A stretch of 48,912 nt of DNA from Salinivirgaceae bacterium (GCA_016284875.1 JAEEPS010000017.1:1-48912); one strand, 5' to 3'. Shown: positions 21,503 through 30,815, numbered from the stretch's first letter. Numbers and translations are program-made. The notes: generated by a model from the letters alone, not told the origin.

Positions 21503-23062
21503 ATGAGAATTGTATTAAAAAGTGTTATGGCTGCCGCGCTGGTGTGCGGAGCAACTGTTGTCATGGGACAGAACAAAATCGTCCTCCACCCCGAAAACGC
21601 AAAACAAACCATCAGCAAAGACATTTACGGACACTTTGCCGAGCACCTGGGGCACTGCATTTATGGCGGCATCTACGTTGGTGCCGACTCGAAGATTCCA
21701 AACACCAATGGTTACCGCAACGACGTGGTTGAGGCGCTCAAAGCCTTGAAAATCCCCGTGCTGCGCTGGCCGGGCGGTTGCTTTGCCGACACCTACCACT
21801 GGAAAGACGGCATTGGTCCGAAAGAGAAACGTCCGTCAATCATTAACACCAACTGGGGCGGTGTGACGGAGGACAACAGTTTCGGAACGCACGAGTTTCT
21901 CGATTTCTGCGAACTGCTCGGCTGCGATGCATACGTGAACCTGAATGTTGGCTCGGGCGATGTGCGCGAGGCTGCCGAATGGGTTGAGTACATTACTTCG
22001 TCGAACGAAAGCCCGATGACGCAACTGCGCAAGCAGAACGGACGCGAGGACCCGTGGAACGTGAAGTATTTCGGCATTGGTAACGAGAACTGGGGCTGCG
22101 GCGGCAATATGGAACCTGAATACTACGCCGACCTTTACCGCCGTTTTGCAACCTTCTGCGGTGGCGCGCCTTATCGCATTGCCTGCGGTGCCACTGCCGA
22201 CGACCCCAACTGGACCGAAGTGTTGATGAAAAAGACTGAAAAACAACACAGTATCACACAAGGTTTGTCGCTGCACAAATACACTCTGCCAATCAATACC
22301 TGGACAGGTTCAAAGGGCTCTGCCACCGATTTCAAAGAAGATTTGTGGTACTCGACCGTGAGTGAGGCGTGGGCGATGGACAGCCTGCTCGACCTTCACA
22401 TTGGCATTATGCAGAAGTACGACCCAAACAACGAGGTAGGCGTGATTTTCGACGAGTGGGGCTGCTGGTACGATGTTGAGCCTGGCACCAATCCAGGATT
22501 CCTTTATCAGCAGAACACAATGCGCGACGCCATTGTGGCAGGTATGGGCTTGAACATTTTCAACAACCACGCCGAGCGCGTGCAAATGGCCAATATCGCG
22601 CAGATGGTCAATGTGTTACAGGCTGTTATCCTGACAAAAGACGAGCAGATGGTGCTCACACCGACATACTACGTTTTCAAAATGTATGCCGACCACCAGG
22701 GCGCGAAGATGGTGCCGACTGACGTTCAGAGCAATAAGTACACTTTCGAAGGTAAATCGACCAAAACAATTTGTGCTTCGGCTTCCGAAAAAGACGGCGT
22801 GGTGACTCTGACGCTCGTCAATCTGAACCCCAACAAGGGCGAAACCGTTGATATTGAACTTGGTAGCACTCCGGCAAAAAATATGAAAGGTGAGATTGTT
22901 ACGGCGCAGAAGATGAACGATTACAACGATTTCGGAAAGGCCGAAAAGATAACCTTGAAACCTTTCAATTCAGGCGTACAGAAATCGTCGAAAGGCACAT
23001 TAAAAATTGAAATGCCAGCAATGTCGGTGGTCAAACTTCAATTCTCAAATAACAAATTATGA
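21503..23062 (+). CDS. GH51 alpha-L-arabinofuranosidase, secreted
   Basis: 519 residues from ATG 21503, which gives a signal peptide (MRIVLKSVMAAALVCGATVVMG). GH51 retaining enzymes release terminal alpha-L-arabinofuranose from arabinoxylan, arabinan or arabino-oligosaccharides. Visible signatures: the N-terminal YGHFAEHLGHCIYGGIY strand, LRWPGGCFADTYHWKDGIGP, acid/base Glu195 in GIGNENWG, and nucleophile Glu318 in IFDEWG. The C-terminal beta domain ends in MPAMSVVKLQF, typical of the family. The in-frame ATG at 21452 would add 17 residues and bury the signal peptide, so it is rejected. The stop overlaps the GH97 start in ATGA, suggesting coupled translation and a shared substrate. Confidence 0.95.
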   Translation: MRIVLKSVMAAALVCGATVVMGQNKIVLHPENAKQTISKDIYGHFAEHLGHCIYGGIYVGADSKIPNTNGYRNDVVEALKALKIPVLRWPGGCFADTYHWKDGIGPKEKRPSIINTNWGGVTEDNSFGTHEFLDFCELLGCDAYVNLNVGSGDVREAAEWVEYITSSNESPMTQLRKQNGREDPWNVKYFGIGNENWGCGGNMEPEYYADLYRRFATFCGGAPYRIACGATADDPNWTEVLMKKTEKQHSITQGLSLHKYTLPINTWTGSKGSATDFKEDLWYSTVSEAWAMDSLLDLHIGIMQKYDPNNEVGVIFDEWGCWYDVEPGTNPGFLYQQNTMRDAIVAGMGLNIFNNHAERVQMANIAQMVNVLQAVILTKDEQMVLTPTYYVFKMYADHQGAKMVPTDVQSNKYTFEGKSTKTICASASEKDGVVTLTLVNLNPNKGETVDIELGSTPAKNMKGEIVTAQKMNDYNDFGKAEKITLKPFNSGVQKSSKGTLKIEMPAMSVVKLQFSNNKL

Positions 23063-24996
23063 AAGCATTGCACATTGCGGCCGCTGCCGCGATAATCTTG
23101 ACGGGCTGCACAAAGGCCGACACCGAAGTGACTTCGCCCGATGGTCGTATAAATGTCAGTTTCAGCCTTACGGCGAAAGGCGAGCCGCGCTACTCGGCGC
23201 AACTCAATGGCCAGACGGTTATTGGCGAATCGGCGTTAGGACTCGATGTTGAGGGCTGCAACCTGAAAGATGGATTCCGCCTGATTTCGACGGCAGAAAC
23301 GGTTGTCGATGAGCAATATTCGCTCAAAACCGGCAAGCAGACCGATTATCACTATCGTGCCAACGAAAAGATTTTCAAATTATTGGCCCAATCGGGCGAT
23401 ACGCTCGGCATTGCATTCCGTTTGTCGAACGATGGTTTTGCTTTCCGTTATCAGATTAACTCGCTGAAGGGCGAGCAAAACATTGTGGCTGACGAGTTTA
23501 GCACTTTCCGCTTAGCCGACAGCGCAAGAGCGTGGCTGCAGATTATGGCCATTGCCAAAACTGGCTGGTGTGGCACAAATCCGTCGTACGAAGAGAATTA
23601 TACTCAAGACGTACCTGCCGGAACGCCTTGTCCGTGGCCGTCGGGCTGGGCTTATCCCGCTCTGTTTCAGAGTAATGGTGCTTGGGTGCTAATCTCGGAA
23701 ACGGGACTGACTACGCAATATTGCGGCACCCGCCTGACCGAAATCGCGGGAACGCCCGAATATAAAGTCCGCTTCCCGATGCCGCAGGAGGTTATCGACA
23801 CGGCAACACAAAATGTGAAGCCGGTGCTCGAATTCCCGTGGCAGTCGCCGTGGCGCACGGTGTCAGTTTCCAGCAACCTGAAAGGCATTGTGGAATCGAC
23901 CATTGGCACCGATTTGGCGGCGCCCGCCGTCGATGGCGACTACTCGTGGGTGAAGCCAGGACACGCGTCGTGGAGTTGGGCCAAACTGAAAGACGAGTCG
24001 GTGGTGTACGACGTGCAGAAGCGCTTTGTCGATTACGCCGCCCGGATGCATTGGGAGTACTGCCTTGTGGATGTCAATTGGGACCAAAATATCGGCTACG
24101 ACCGCATTGCCGAACTCTCGCAGTATGCTGCCGCGAAAGGCGTTGGGCTGATTTTGTGGTACAACTCGTCGGGTGCTTGGAACACAACCGAATACACGCC
24201 AAAAAGTCGCTTGCTCACCGCCGAAATGCGCGAGCAGGAGTTCAGCCGTTTGGAGCAGATGGGCATTAAGGGAATCAAAGTCGATTTCTTTGCCGGTGAT
24301 GGACAGCCAGTTATGCAGTATTACCGCGACATTTTCACAGACGCCGCCCGTCACCACCTGATGGTGAACTGTCACGGCGCAACCCTTCCGCGCGGTTGGC
24401 AACGAACCTACCCGAATCTGGTTACGATGGAGGCCGTGAAAGGCTTTGAGTATTCGACATTTACGCAAGAGTATCAGGATATGATTCCGACGCAGTCGTG
24501 CTGCTGGCTCTTCACTCGCAACGTGTTCGACCCGATGGATTTCACACCGATGAGCCTTGCGGCGATACCGGGCATTGAGCGCGCCACAACCAACACCTTC
24601 GAGTTGGCTTTGCCAGTGCTGTTCCTGTCTGGCGTTCAGCATTTTGCCGAAGCCGATGACGGAATGGCCGCACAACCCGATTATGTTGTCAGCCTTTTGC
24701 AGGATTTCCCGACTACTTGGGAGCAAAGTCAATTTATCGACGGCTATCCGGGCAAGTATTTTGTAGCGGCACGCAAGTCGGGCGGCAAGTGGTATGTTGC
24801 TGGAATCAACGGCGAGAAGGCCGCACGCCGTCTGACGCTCGATTTGAGCGCCATTGGCTCAGCAGGCAAGGCCGAAATCTTCACCGACACCGACAACAAA
24901 TGGCAGATGGCTCATTCCATTGCCGAAAACGTTGATTTGAAAGCATTTGAAGTGACAATGCAGCCGAATGGCGGCTTTGTGGCGGTGTTTGAGTAA
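23059..24996 (+). CDS. GH97 glycosidase, probably a retaining alpha-galactosidase or beta-L-arabinopyranosidase; lipoprotein
   Basis: 645 residues with a lipoprotein signal: lipobox LTGC, Cys17. Full GH97 layout: N-terminal beta-sandwich beginning with TSPDGRINVSF, a central barrel, and a C-terminal beta domain. The barrel motif GIKGIKVDFFAGDGQ places an aspartate (Asp409) where retaining GH97 members carry their nucleophile; inverting SusB-like alpha-glucosidases lack it. Glu458 in TMEAVKGFEY is the likely acid/base. The retaining branch includes alpha-galactosidases and beta-L-arabinopyranosidases, so removal of such caps from hemicellulose side chains is inferred from the GH51 overlap upstream and GH115 downstream. 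An intrinsic terminator follows the gene. Confidence 0.92.
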   Translation: MKALHIAAAAAIILTGCTKADTEVTSPDGRINVSFSLTAKGEPRYSAQLNGQTVIGESALGLDVEGCNLKDGFRLISTAETVVDEQYSLKTGKQTDYHYRANEKIFKLLAQSGDTLGIAFRLSNDGFAFRYQINSLKGEQNIVADEFSTFRLADSARAWLQIMAIAKTGWCGTNPSYEENYTQDVPAGTPCPWPSGWAYPALFQSNGAWVLISETGLTTQYCGTRLTEIAGTPEYKVRFPMPQEVIDTATQNVKPVLEFPWQSPWRTVSVSSNLKGIVESTIGTDLAAPAVDGDYSWVKPGHASWSWAKLKDESVVYDVQKRFVDYAARMHWEYCLVDVNWDQNIGYDRIAELSQYAAAKGVGLILWYNSSGAWNTTEYTPKSRLLTAEMREQEFSRLEQMGIKGIKVDFFAGDGQPVMQYYRDIFTDAARHHLMVNCHGATLPRGWQRTYPNLVTMEAVKGFEYSTFTQEYQDMIPTQSCCWLFTRNVFDPMDFTPMSLAAIPGIERATTNTFELALPVLFLSGVQHFAEADDGMAAQPDYVVSLLQDFPTTWEQSQFIDGYPGKYFVAARKSGGKWYVAGINGEKAARRLTLDLSAIGSAGKAEIFTDTDNKWQMAHSIAENVDLKAFEVTMQPNGGFVAVFE

Positions 24997-25024
24997 CTGG
25001 TAGGATTATTTTTAAGACTTGTTT

Positions 25025-25063
25025 CAGCCAAAATCGACACTTGCCGGTTTTGGCTGTTTTTTT
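25025..25063 (+). terminator. Intrinsic terminator after GH97 (repeat-family hairpin)
   Basis: Stem CAGCCAAAATCG with CGGTTTTGGCTG (25025-25056), one T-G pair, then a run of eight T. Nearly the same hairpin, including part of the loop, occurs on the minus strand at 30778-30815; see findings. Confidence 0.88.
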
Positions 25064-25280
25064 CCCATACGAAAAGTGCAGAAAATGTAACTCAGAGTTT
25101 TGCGTTTGCCCCGCACTTAAAAATTAGTTTTTTCTCTTTCAATTTCAGATATAATTGCCGTTTCGGCCCGTTCGGCGGGTTGGCGCGCCATTGAAAAGCC
25201 GATTTTAGCGTTACATTAGCGCCGAAAACACACGGGGCAACTCTTTCGGAATATAAGTCAAACAATTAAAATTATACAAA

Positions 25281-27860
25281 ATGTTAAGAATGAATTATTT
25301 ATCCAATTCATTGGCAGCAAGGCGACTGTTGCTGATGGCGGCTTTTGTGGCCGTTGCGCCATTGAAATCGAACTCGCAAATCGCCTTCCAACAGAGTGGC
25401 AAGGCCGATTTCTGCCTGAACAACACAAGCATAATCGCCGATGAGAGCGACTATCCAGGCGTGCGCCGTGTGGCGGGAATCTTTGCCGACGACGTCAATC
25501 GCGTGACAGGCCAGCGGCCAACGGTGGCAACCGCCGTTTCGGAAATGCCGCAGGCTGTGATTGTGGGCACTATCGGCAAAAGCCCGATTATCGACAAATT
25601 GGTGAAAAGCAAGAAGATAGACGTTAAAGGCGTGGCCAATCAGTGGGAAGCAACTCTGATTCAGGTGGTTGACAACCCGACGAAGGAAATCGGCCGCGCG
25701 CTTGTGATTGCGGGCGCCGACAAGCGCGGAACCATTTACGGAATGTTCCACCTGTCAAGGCTGATGGGCGTTTCGCCGTGGTATTTTTGGGCCGATGTGC
25801 CCACCGTGCACCACGACAGCGTTTTCCTGACAACGCAGAAAATCGTGCTCGAAACACCGAAAGTCAAATATCGCGGAATCTTCCTGAACGACGAAGCGCC
25901 GTGCCTAACCACTTGGGTTAAAAATACTTACGGCACCGATTTTGGCGGCAACAAGTTCTATGCCGATGTGTTCGAACTGATTCTTCGCCTGCGCGGAAAC
26001 TTTATGTGGCCCGCAATGTGGGGTTGGGCTTTCTATGCCGATGACCCCGAAAACAGCCGCACCGCCGACGAGTTCGGCATTGTGATGGGCACGTCGCACC
26101 ACGAGCCGATGGCGCGCAACCACCAGGAATGGGCGCGTCACCGCGATGAGTATGGCGTGTGGGATTATCCTAGCAATCAGACGGTTATCGATAAATTCTT
26201 CCGTGAAGGAATTGAGCGCTCGAAGGACAACGAGGACCTGATTACCATTGGTATGCGCGGCGATGGCGATACCGCGATGGGCGGCAAGGAAGGCCACGAC
26301 GACGAGTATATCTCTGATGATGAGAAAAATAAGCGTTTGCTTGAGAAAATTATTGATAATCAGCGCAAAATCATTGCCGATGTTACGGGCCGACCAGCCA
26401 GCGAGCGGCAACAGGTTTGGGCGCTCTACAAAGAGGTGCAGACTTATTACGATTTGGGCCTGCGCGTGCCCGACGACGTCATTATTCTTTTGAGTGACGA
26501 CAATTGGGGCGATGTCCGCAAACTGCCAACGGCCGCCGAACGCAATCGCAAGGGCGGTTGGGGCATTTACTATCACGTTGATTATGTGGGTGCGCCACGA
26601 AACTCGAAATGGCTGAATATCACACCGATACAGAATCTGTGGGAACAACTTCAACTCACCTACGCATACGGCGTCGACAAACTGTGGGTGCTCAACGTAG
26701 GTGACTTAAAACCAATGGAATACCCCATTACGTTGTTCCTTGATATGGCAATCAATCCAGAGAGTTTCAATGCCGAGAATTTGCTCAACCACACGCTCAA
26801 GTTCTGTGCCGAGCAATTTGGTGAAAATCAAGCCGTTGAAGCCGCACGAATACTTAATCTTTACAGCAAATACAATGGCCGCACCACCGCCGAGATGATG
26901 GACCACCGCACCTTCGACCTTGCCAGCGGCGAGTTCAAACAGGTGACCGACGAGTATCTGAAACTCGAAGCCGAGGCTCTGCGCCAGTACATTTCGCTGC
27001 CCGATGAGTATCGCGACGCGTATAAACAGTTGATACTCTTTCCTGTACAGGCGATGGCCAACATTTACGAGATGTATTACGCCCAGGCAATGAACCTTGA
27101 TTTGTATAAGCGAGGTGATGCCGCCGCCAACCAGTGGGCCGACAAGGTTGAGGCCTGCTTTGCCCGCGACGCCGCTCTGCACCACGACTTCAACAAGGTG
27201 ATGGCAGGTGGAAAATGGGACGGAATGATGATTCAGAAGCACATTGGCTACACCAATTGGAACGACAATTTCCCTGCCGACCGTCTGCCGCGTGTGCAAC
27301 GCATTGAAAAACCGACAATTGGCGGATTCTCATTCAAGGCCGACAAGCGCGGCTACACGGCAATTGAGGCCGAGCACTATTTCGATGCCAAAAAGAACTC
27401 GCAAACCAATTGGACCACAATCGATTATATGGGCCGCACGTTGAGTGGCGTGGCTCTGATGCCGTACACCGCCGCAACCGACGGCGCCGCTCTGACCTAC
27501 AAGGTTGAGTTGCCCGCGGGCGTTAGCAAGGTGAAGGTTCACGTTGTGGTGAAATCGACGCTTGCCTTCAACGGCACGGGCCACCACTATCAGGTTGGTT
27601 TTGAGGGTGGAAACACCGAAACTGTCTTCTTCAACGAGTTCCTGAACGAGGACCCGAAAAACATTTATTCGATTTATTATCCGACAGTTTCGCGCCGCGT
27701 TGCCGAAAACACCGTAAAATTGTCCGCCGCCGAAGGTTGGAACACGCTAACAATCAAACCGATGGACCCAGGAATCGTCTTCGAGAAGATTGTTGTCGAT
27801 TACGGCGGCTACACGCAACAGTTCCTGTTCGGCACCGAATCGGAATATGAAAGGAAATGA
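25281..27860 (+). CDS. GH115 xylan alpha-1,2-(4-O-methyl)glucuronidase, secreted
   Basis: 859 residues, within the usual GH115 size. Enzymes of this family remove glucuronic or 4-O-methylglucuronic acid from internal and terminal xylose residues of glucuronoxylan. Signal peptide MLRMNYLSNSLAARRLLLMAAF ending near residue 33. Recognisable blocks: the N-terminal domain (KRGTIYGMFHLSRLMGVSPW), YRGIFLNDEAPCL at the barrel start, LRGNFMWPAMWG, MGTSHHEPMARN, LLSDDNWGDVRKLP, and a C-terminal beta-sandwich with FKADKRGYTAIEAEHY. A second ATG at 25290 is an alternative start. The gene stands alone with its own 280-base upstream region and a double-hairpin terminator. That region has a TATAATTG near-match to the -7 box at 25151-25158 and the GC-rich inverted repeat GCCCG-TTCGG-CGGGT. 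Confidence 0.93.
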   Translation: MLRMNYLSNSLAARRLLLMAAFVAVAPLKSNSQIAFQQSGKADFCLNNTSIIADESDYPGVRRVAGIFADDVNRVTGQRPTVATAVSEMPQAVIVGTIGKSPIIDKLVKSKKIDVKGVANQWEATLIQVVDNPTKEIGRALVIAGADKRGTIYGMFHLSRLMGVSPWYFWADVPTVHHDSVFLTTQKIVLETPKVKYRGIFLNDEAPCLTTWVKNTYGTDFGGNKFYADVFELILRLRGNFMWPAMWGWAFYADDPENSRTADEFGIVMGTSHHEPMARNHQEWARHRDEYGVWDYPSNQTVIDKFFREGIERSKDNEDLITIGMRGDGDTAMGGKEGHDDEYISDDEKNKRLLEKIIDNQRKIIADVTGRPASERQQVWALYKEVQTYYDLGLRVPDDVIILLSDDNWGDVRKLPTAAERNRKGGWGIYYHVDYVGAPRNSKWLNITPIQNLWEQLQLTYAYGVDKLWVLNVGDLKPMEYPITLFLDMAINPESFNAENLLNHTLKFCAEQFGENQAVEAARILNLYSKYNGRTTAEMMDHRTFDLASGEFKQVTDEYLKLEAEALRQYISLPDEYRDAYKQLILFPVQAMANIYEMYYAQAMNLDLYKRGDAAANQWADKVEACFARDAALHHDFNKVMAGGKWDGMMIQKHIGYTNWNDNFPADRLPRVQRIEKPTIGGFSFKADKRGYTAIEAEHYFDAKKNSQTNWTTIDYMGRTLSGVALMPYTAATDGAALTYKVELPAGVSKVKVHVVVKSTLAFNGTGHHYQVGFEGGNTETVFFNEFLNEDPKNIYSIYYPTVSRRVAENTVKLSAAEGWNTLTIKPMDPGIVFEKIVVDYGGYTQQFLFGTESEYERK

Positions 27861-27867
27861 TTTGTAG

Positions 27868-27921
27868 GGACACAATGCTTGTGTCCGCCTAAAGGGATGC
27901 GATTCGTCGCATCCTTTTTTT
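27868..27921 (+). terminator. Double hairpin terminator after GH115
   Basis: Hairpin 1: GGACACAA/TTGTGTCC around TGC (27868-27886). Hairpin 2: GGATGCGA/TCGCATCC around TTCG (27895-27914), followed directly by seven T. The second is a textbook intrinsic terminator; the first may stabilise the 3' end. Confidence 0.9.
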
Positions 27922-27967
27922 GTTTGCAGGAATCTGTGCGCTGTTGGGTTGTGCTGTTATTGCGTCG

Positions 27968-29455
27968 CTAGAATTGGAAATAGATGAACGGCTGCAACCC
28001 CGATTGGCTGAACTGCACGAGCACAAACACTACAACCACCGTCACTGCCACTTGAAGCCACATAGGCATTACCGCAAACTGACCGCGGTACCAGTTTTTA
28101 AAACCATCTGGCAACCAATGGATTACATAAGTAGTAACCATTACGGTGATAATCTGCCAATAGGCTGCCAAATATTCGCCAATATGGTTGGCATTGAAGG
28201 CTGTAAATATCTGATTCAGAATTTCATTGGCTGTGGCGAGCGAGTCGGCGCGGAACACAATCCAAGTGAAGGCCACCACATTGAATGTCAGGAATATTTT
28301 AAGCGGACGCAGACGGCTGTTTGTCCCGAATATCGATTTAAATAACTTATCGACAATAAGATACAATCCGTGCAGTGCGCCCCAAATAACAAATTTCAAG
28401 TTGGCACCGTGCCAGAGTCCGCCAATCAGCATAACCAAAAACAGGTTGATGTAGGTGCGCACGCGGCCTTTGCGGTTACCGCCAAGCGGAATGTAAAGGT
28501 AGTCTCGCAGCCACGATGAGAGCGAGATATGCCAGCGCCGCCAGAAATCGGTGGGGCAGTCGGCTTTGTAGGGCGAGTTGAAGTTCACGCTCAAGCGGAA
28601 GCCCATCCACAGAGCAATGCCGATGGCAATGTCGGTGTAGCCCGAGAAATCGCAGTAAATCTGTATGGCATAGCCATATACGCCCAAAAGATTCTCGAAT
28701 CCAGAGTAGAGTGTGGGCGAGTCGAAAATGCGGTCGACAAAGTTCACCGAGATGTAGTCAGCGACAATTATCTTCTTGACTAAGCCATTGATAATGAAGA
28801 ATAAACCTTGTCCGAACTCTTCGCGGTAGATGAAGAACGGACGGCTGATTTGCGGCACAAAATCGGCGGCGCGGACAATTGGGCCGGCAACAAGTTGCGG
28901 GAAAAATGTCAGATAAAACCCGAAGTCGAAAATGCTTGTAAGTGGTTCAATCTTACGGCGATAGATGTCGGTCACGTAACTGATGGCCTGAAAGGTGAAA
29001 AACGATATTCCGACGGGCAGCACAATGTCCGACACCTGCGGACGGCCGCTGACAATGGCTTGCAGGCTGTCGCCCAGCCAGTCGTGAATGCTGACGTTGA
29101 CGCCCGTGAGTTGCGTGAACCAACCGGCAAACAGGTACACATATTTATAATAAATGAGCCACGCAAGGTTGAAAACAACGGCCACGGCCAGCCAGCGCTT
29201 GCCAGTGGTGCGGTTGGCGGCAATGGCGCGTCCAAAACCATAGTTGGCTAACACTGACAATATCAGCAAGATAAAGTAAAATCCGCTCGACTTGTAGTAG
29301 AAAAACAGACTCGCAACCAAAAGCCACACGCTGCGCCATTTCAACTTTTTGTGAATCAGGCAGAAAACAGCAAAAACCACCACAAAGAAAATCCAGAATG
29401 ACGGCCTTGTGAAAAGCAGCGGCTGATTAGCATCGAACTGTAACCAATTTATCAT
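27968..29455 (-). CDS. MBOAT-family O-acyltransferase (AlgI-like)
   Basis: 495 residues, multi-pass membrane protein. The family motif region LIGGLWHGANLKFVIWGALHG contains the invariant histidine. Other AlgI-like blocks are DIVLPVGISFFTFQAISYVTD, FPQLVAGPIVRAADF, YCDFSGYTDIAIGIA and DFWRRWHISLSSWLRDYLYI. AlgI-type enzymes pass acyl (usually acetyl) groups across the inner membrane for O-acetylation of an exported polysaccharide. It follows the SGNH-hydrolase gene by 11 bases in the same operon, the usual two-component arrangement. The glycan modified is unknown. The gene converges on the GH115 gene. Confidence 0.93.
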   Translation of the reverse strand: MINWLQFDANQPLLFTRPSFWIFFVVVFAVFCLIHKKLKWRSVWLLVASLFFYYKSSGFYFILLILSVLANYGFGRAIAANRTTGKRWLAVAVVFNLAWLIYYKYVYLFAGWFTQLTGVNVSIHDWLGDSLQAIVSGRPQVSDIVLPVGISFFTFQAISYVTDIYRRKIEPLTSIFDFGFYLTFFPQLVAGPIVRAADFVPQISRPFFIYREEFGQGLFFIINGLVKKIIVADYISVNFVDRIFDSPTLYSGFENLLGVYGYAIQIYCDFSGYTDIAIGIALWMGFRLSVNFNSPYKADCPTDFWRRWHISLSSWLRDYLYIPLGGNRKGRVRTYINLFLVMLIGGLWHGANLKFVIWGALHGLYLIVDKLFKSIFGTNSRLRPLKIFLTFNVVAFTWIVFRADSLATANEILNQIFTAFNANHIGEYLAAYWQIITVMVTTYVIHWLPDGFKNWYRGQFAVMPMWLQVAVTVVVVFVLVQFSQSGLQPFIYFQF

Positions 29456-29466
29456 TGCGGTGCGGT

Positions 29467-30699
29467 TTAATCGTCAGTGAATGAGTCTTTTGGCCAAAAC
29501 ATACCCGACAAAAGCGCGTCTATCAACAGGTGAGCCTGAAATTTGTATCCGCTGCGCGTAAGGTGCACGTAATCAGACGCTATCAGCCCGGCATCGTACC
29601 AAAGACCGATTTTTTCGGGGGCTCCCATTATGGCGTTGAAATTCCAGACGCTGCAGTTCAGCCGTTTGGCTTCGCGGCAGATTGTTTCGGTGCAAATCAC
29701 GGCGTTTTGATTTGGCTTGCCCGACAGTTTGTTGTTACCGGGAGTGGTGAGCAGAATGGCGCAATCGGGCTGTGCGGTGCGGATTTCAGCCACCAGTTTT
29801 TCGAGTTGCGCGGCAAACGCAGTGCTGTCGAAACGCGGCATATACGAGTCGTTAGTTCCCAACGAAACTATCACTAAATCAGGATGTAAGGCCGTGAGTT
29901 GAGCCGCAAAACGCTCGCATTTCAAGTACGACGAAACCCGCGCGCCGTTCACGCCGGCAGCGTGATATTCAACACCTTCGGCGTCAAACAAATTGAGCCC
30001 GTAAAGGGTAAACGACTGTTGGTCAGCGTTTTTCCGGCGGAAGCCAATGGCCACCGAGTCGGTGTGGCAGTGCAGATTCCAGACAATACTTTGTGACAGG
30101 AAACTAAAACTCTCAATTTCAGCGCCTTCTGGGTAAAGAATCTGGGGTTCGAGACTTGTGGCGCCAACTTCGGCAAACATCTGCAAATGTGTTCCGCCGT
30201 AGAATCCAAAATCATTATCGCGAACTTTAATAATCAGATACGCCGTATCATTGCTGACGGTAGCGCTCATTCCAGTCAAGCCCAAAGTGCCGCACTCTTT
30301 TTCGGTTGACTTGTGGCAAGTCCACTCGCCGTGCCACGTCACGCGGTAGTTGTTTGGGCTGTTGGTTTTAGCCAAAGCGTAGGGGAAAAACAGTCCGCGT
30401 GATGGTTGCAAACGCCCAGTCATCATGTGCATGCATCGCCGCATCTCGCCAGAGAAAAAGTCGGCTTGAAGATGCGAGTCGCCAATGTGGACAATGCTCA
30501 CGCGGGCGGTGTCGCTTTCAGTGCAGGCTGCCAACTTGCCGCCAAAGCGTTGCCATGCAGAGGTGTCGTGCAACTCAATCAGGTTGCGGCTGCGGTCGGC
30601 AACGGCGAAGGAGTCGGGGCAGAATGGCGCAATCGTAAACTGCGCGAAAGCCGCCAGACTGCTGATGACGAAAATCGATGATAAAACCAACCGGTGCAT
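29467..30699 (-). CDS. SGNH/GDSL hydrolase-type esterase or acyltransferase, periplasmic
   Basis: 410 residues with signal peptide MHRLVLSSIFVISSLAAFAQ. SGNH blocks: IVHIGDSHLQ with Ser75, SLGTNDSY with the Asn, and DYVHL with Asp376 and His379 completing the triad. The central 150 residues (about 150-280) form an inserted beta-rich domain seen in large SGNH proteins that partner MBOATs. By analogy with AlgJ/AlgX or PatB it would move acyl groups supplied by the MBOAT onto a glycan in the periplasm, or remove them. Promoter spacing suggests an almost leaderless transcript: ATG 30699 lies only a few bases after the predicted start. Confidence 0.85.
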   Translation of the reverse strand: MHRLVLSSIFVISSLAAFAQFTIAPFCPDSFAVADRSRNLIELHDTSAWQRFGGKLAACTESDTARVSIVHIGDSHLQADFFSGEMRRCMHMMTGRLQPSRGLFFPYALAKTNSPNNYRVTWHGEWTCHKSTEKECGTLGLTGMSATVSNDTAYLIIKVRDNDFGFYGGTHLQMFAEVGATSLEPQILYPEGAEIESFSFLSQSIVWNLHCHTDSVAIGFRRKNADQQSFTLYGLNLFDAEGVEYHAAGVNGARVSSYLKCERFAAQLTALHPDLVIVSLGTNDSYMPRFDSTAFAAQLEKLVAEIRTAQPDCAILLTTPGNNKLSGKPNQNAVICTETICREAKRLNCSVWNFNAIMGAPEKIGLWYDAGLIASDYVHLTRSGYKFQAHLLIDALLSGMFWPKDSFTDD

Positions 30700-30707
30700 A
30701 AATCGGC

Positions 30708-30740
30708 CAAAAATAGCGTTTTTGGGGGATTGTGCTCAAA
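30708..30740 (-). promoter_or_regulatory. Promoter for the SGNH-MBOAT operon
   Basis: Minus strand: TTTG (30740-30737), a 21-base spacer, TATTTTTG (30715-30708). Both boxes match. The start codon is only nine bases beyond the -7 box. Confidence 0.75.
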
Positions 30741-30770
30741 TGTCCGATAAAATCTACTTATGATATTAGC

Positions 30771-30815
30771 AAAAAAACTCAGCCAAAACCGAAGTGTTTG
30801 TCGGTTTTGGCTGAG
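30771..30815 (-). terminator. Intrinsic terminator after the Ig-like lipoprotein
   Basis: Perfect 15-bp stem, CTCAGCCAAAACCGA with TCGGTTTTGGCTGAG (30778-30815), followed on the minus strand by seven T. It ends the lipoprotein transcript, 68 bases after its stop. It shares its arms and part of its loop with the terminator at 25025. Confidence 0.9.
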
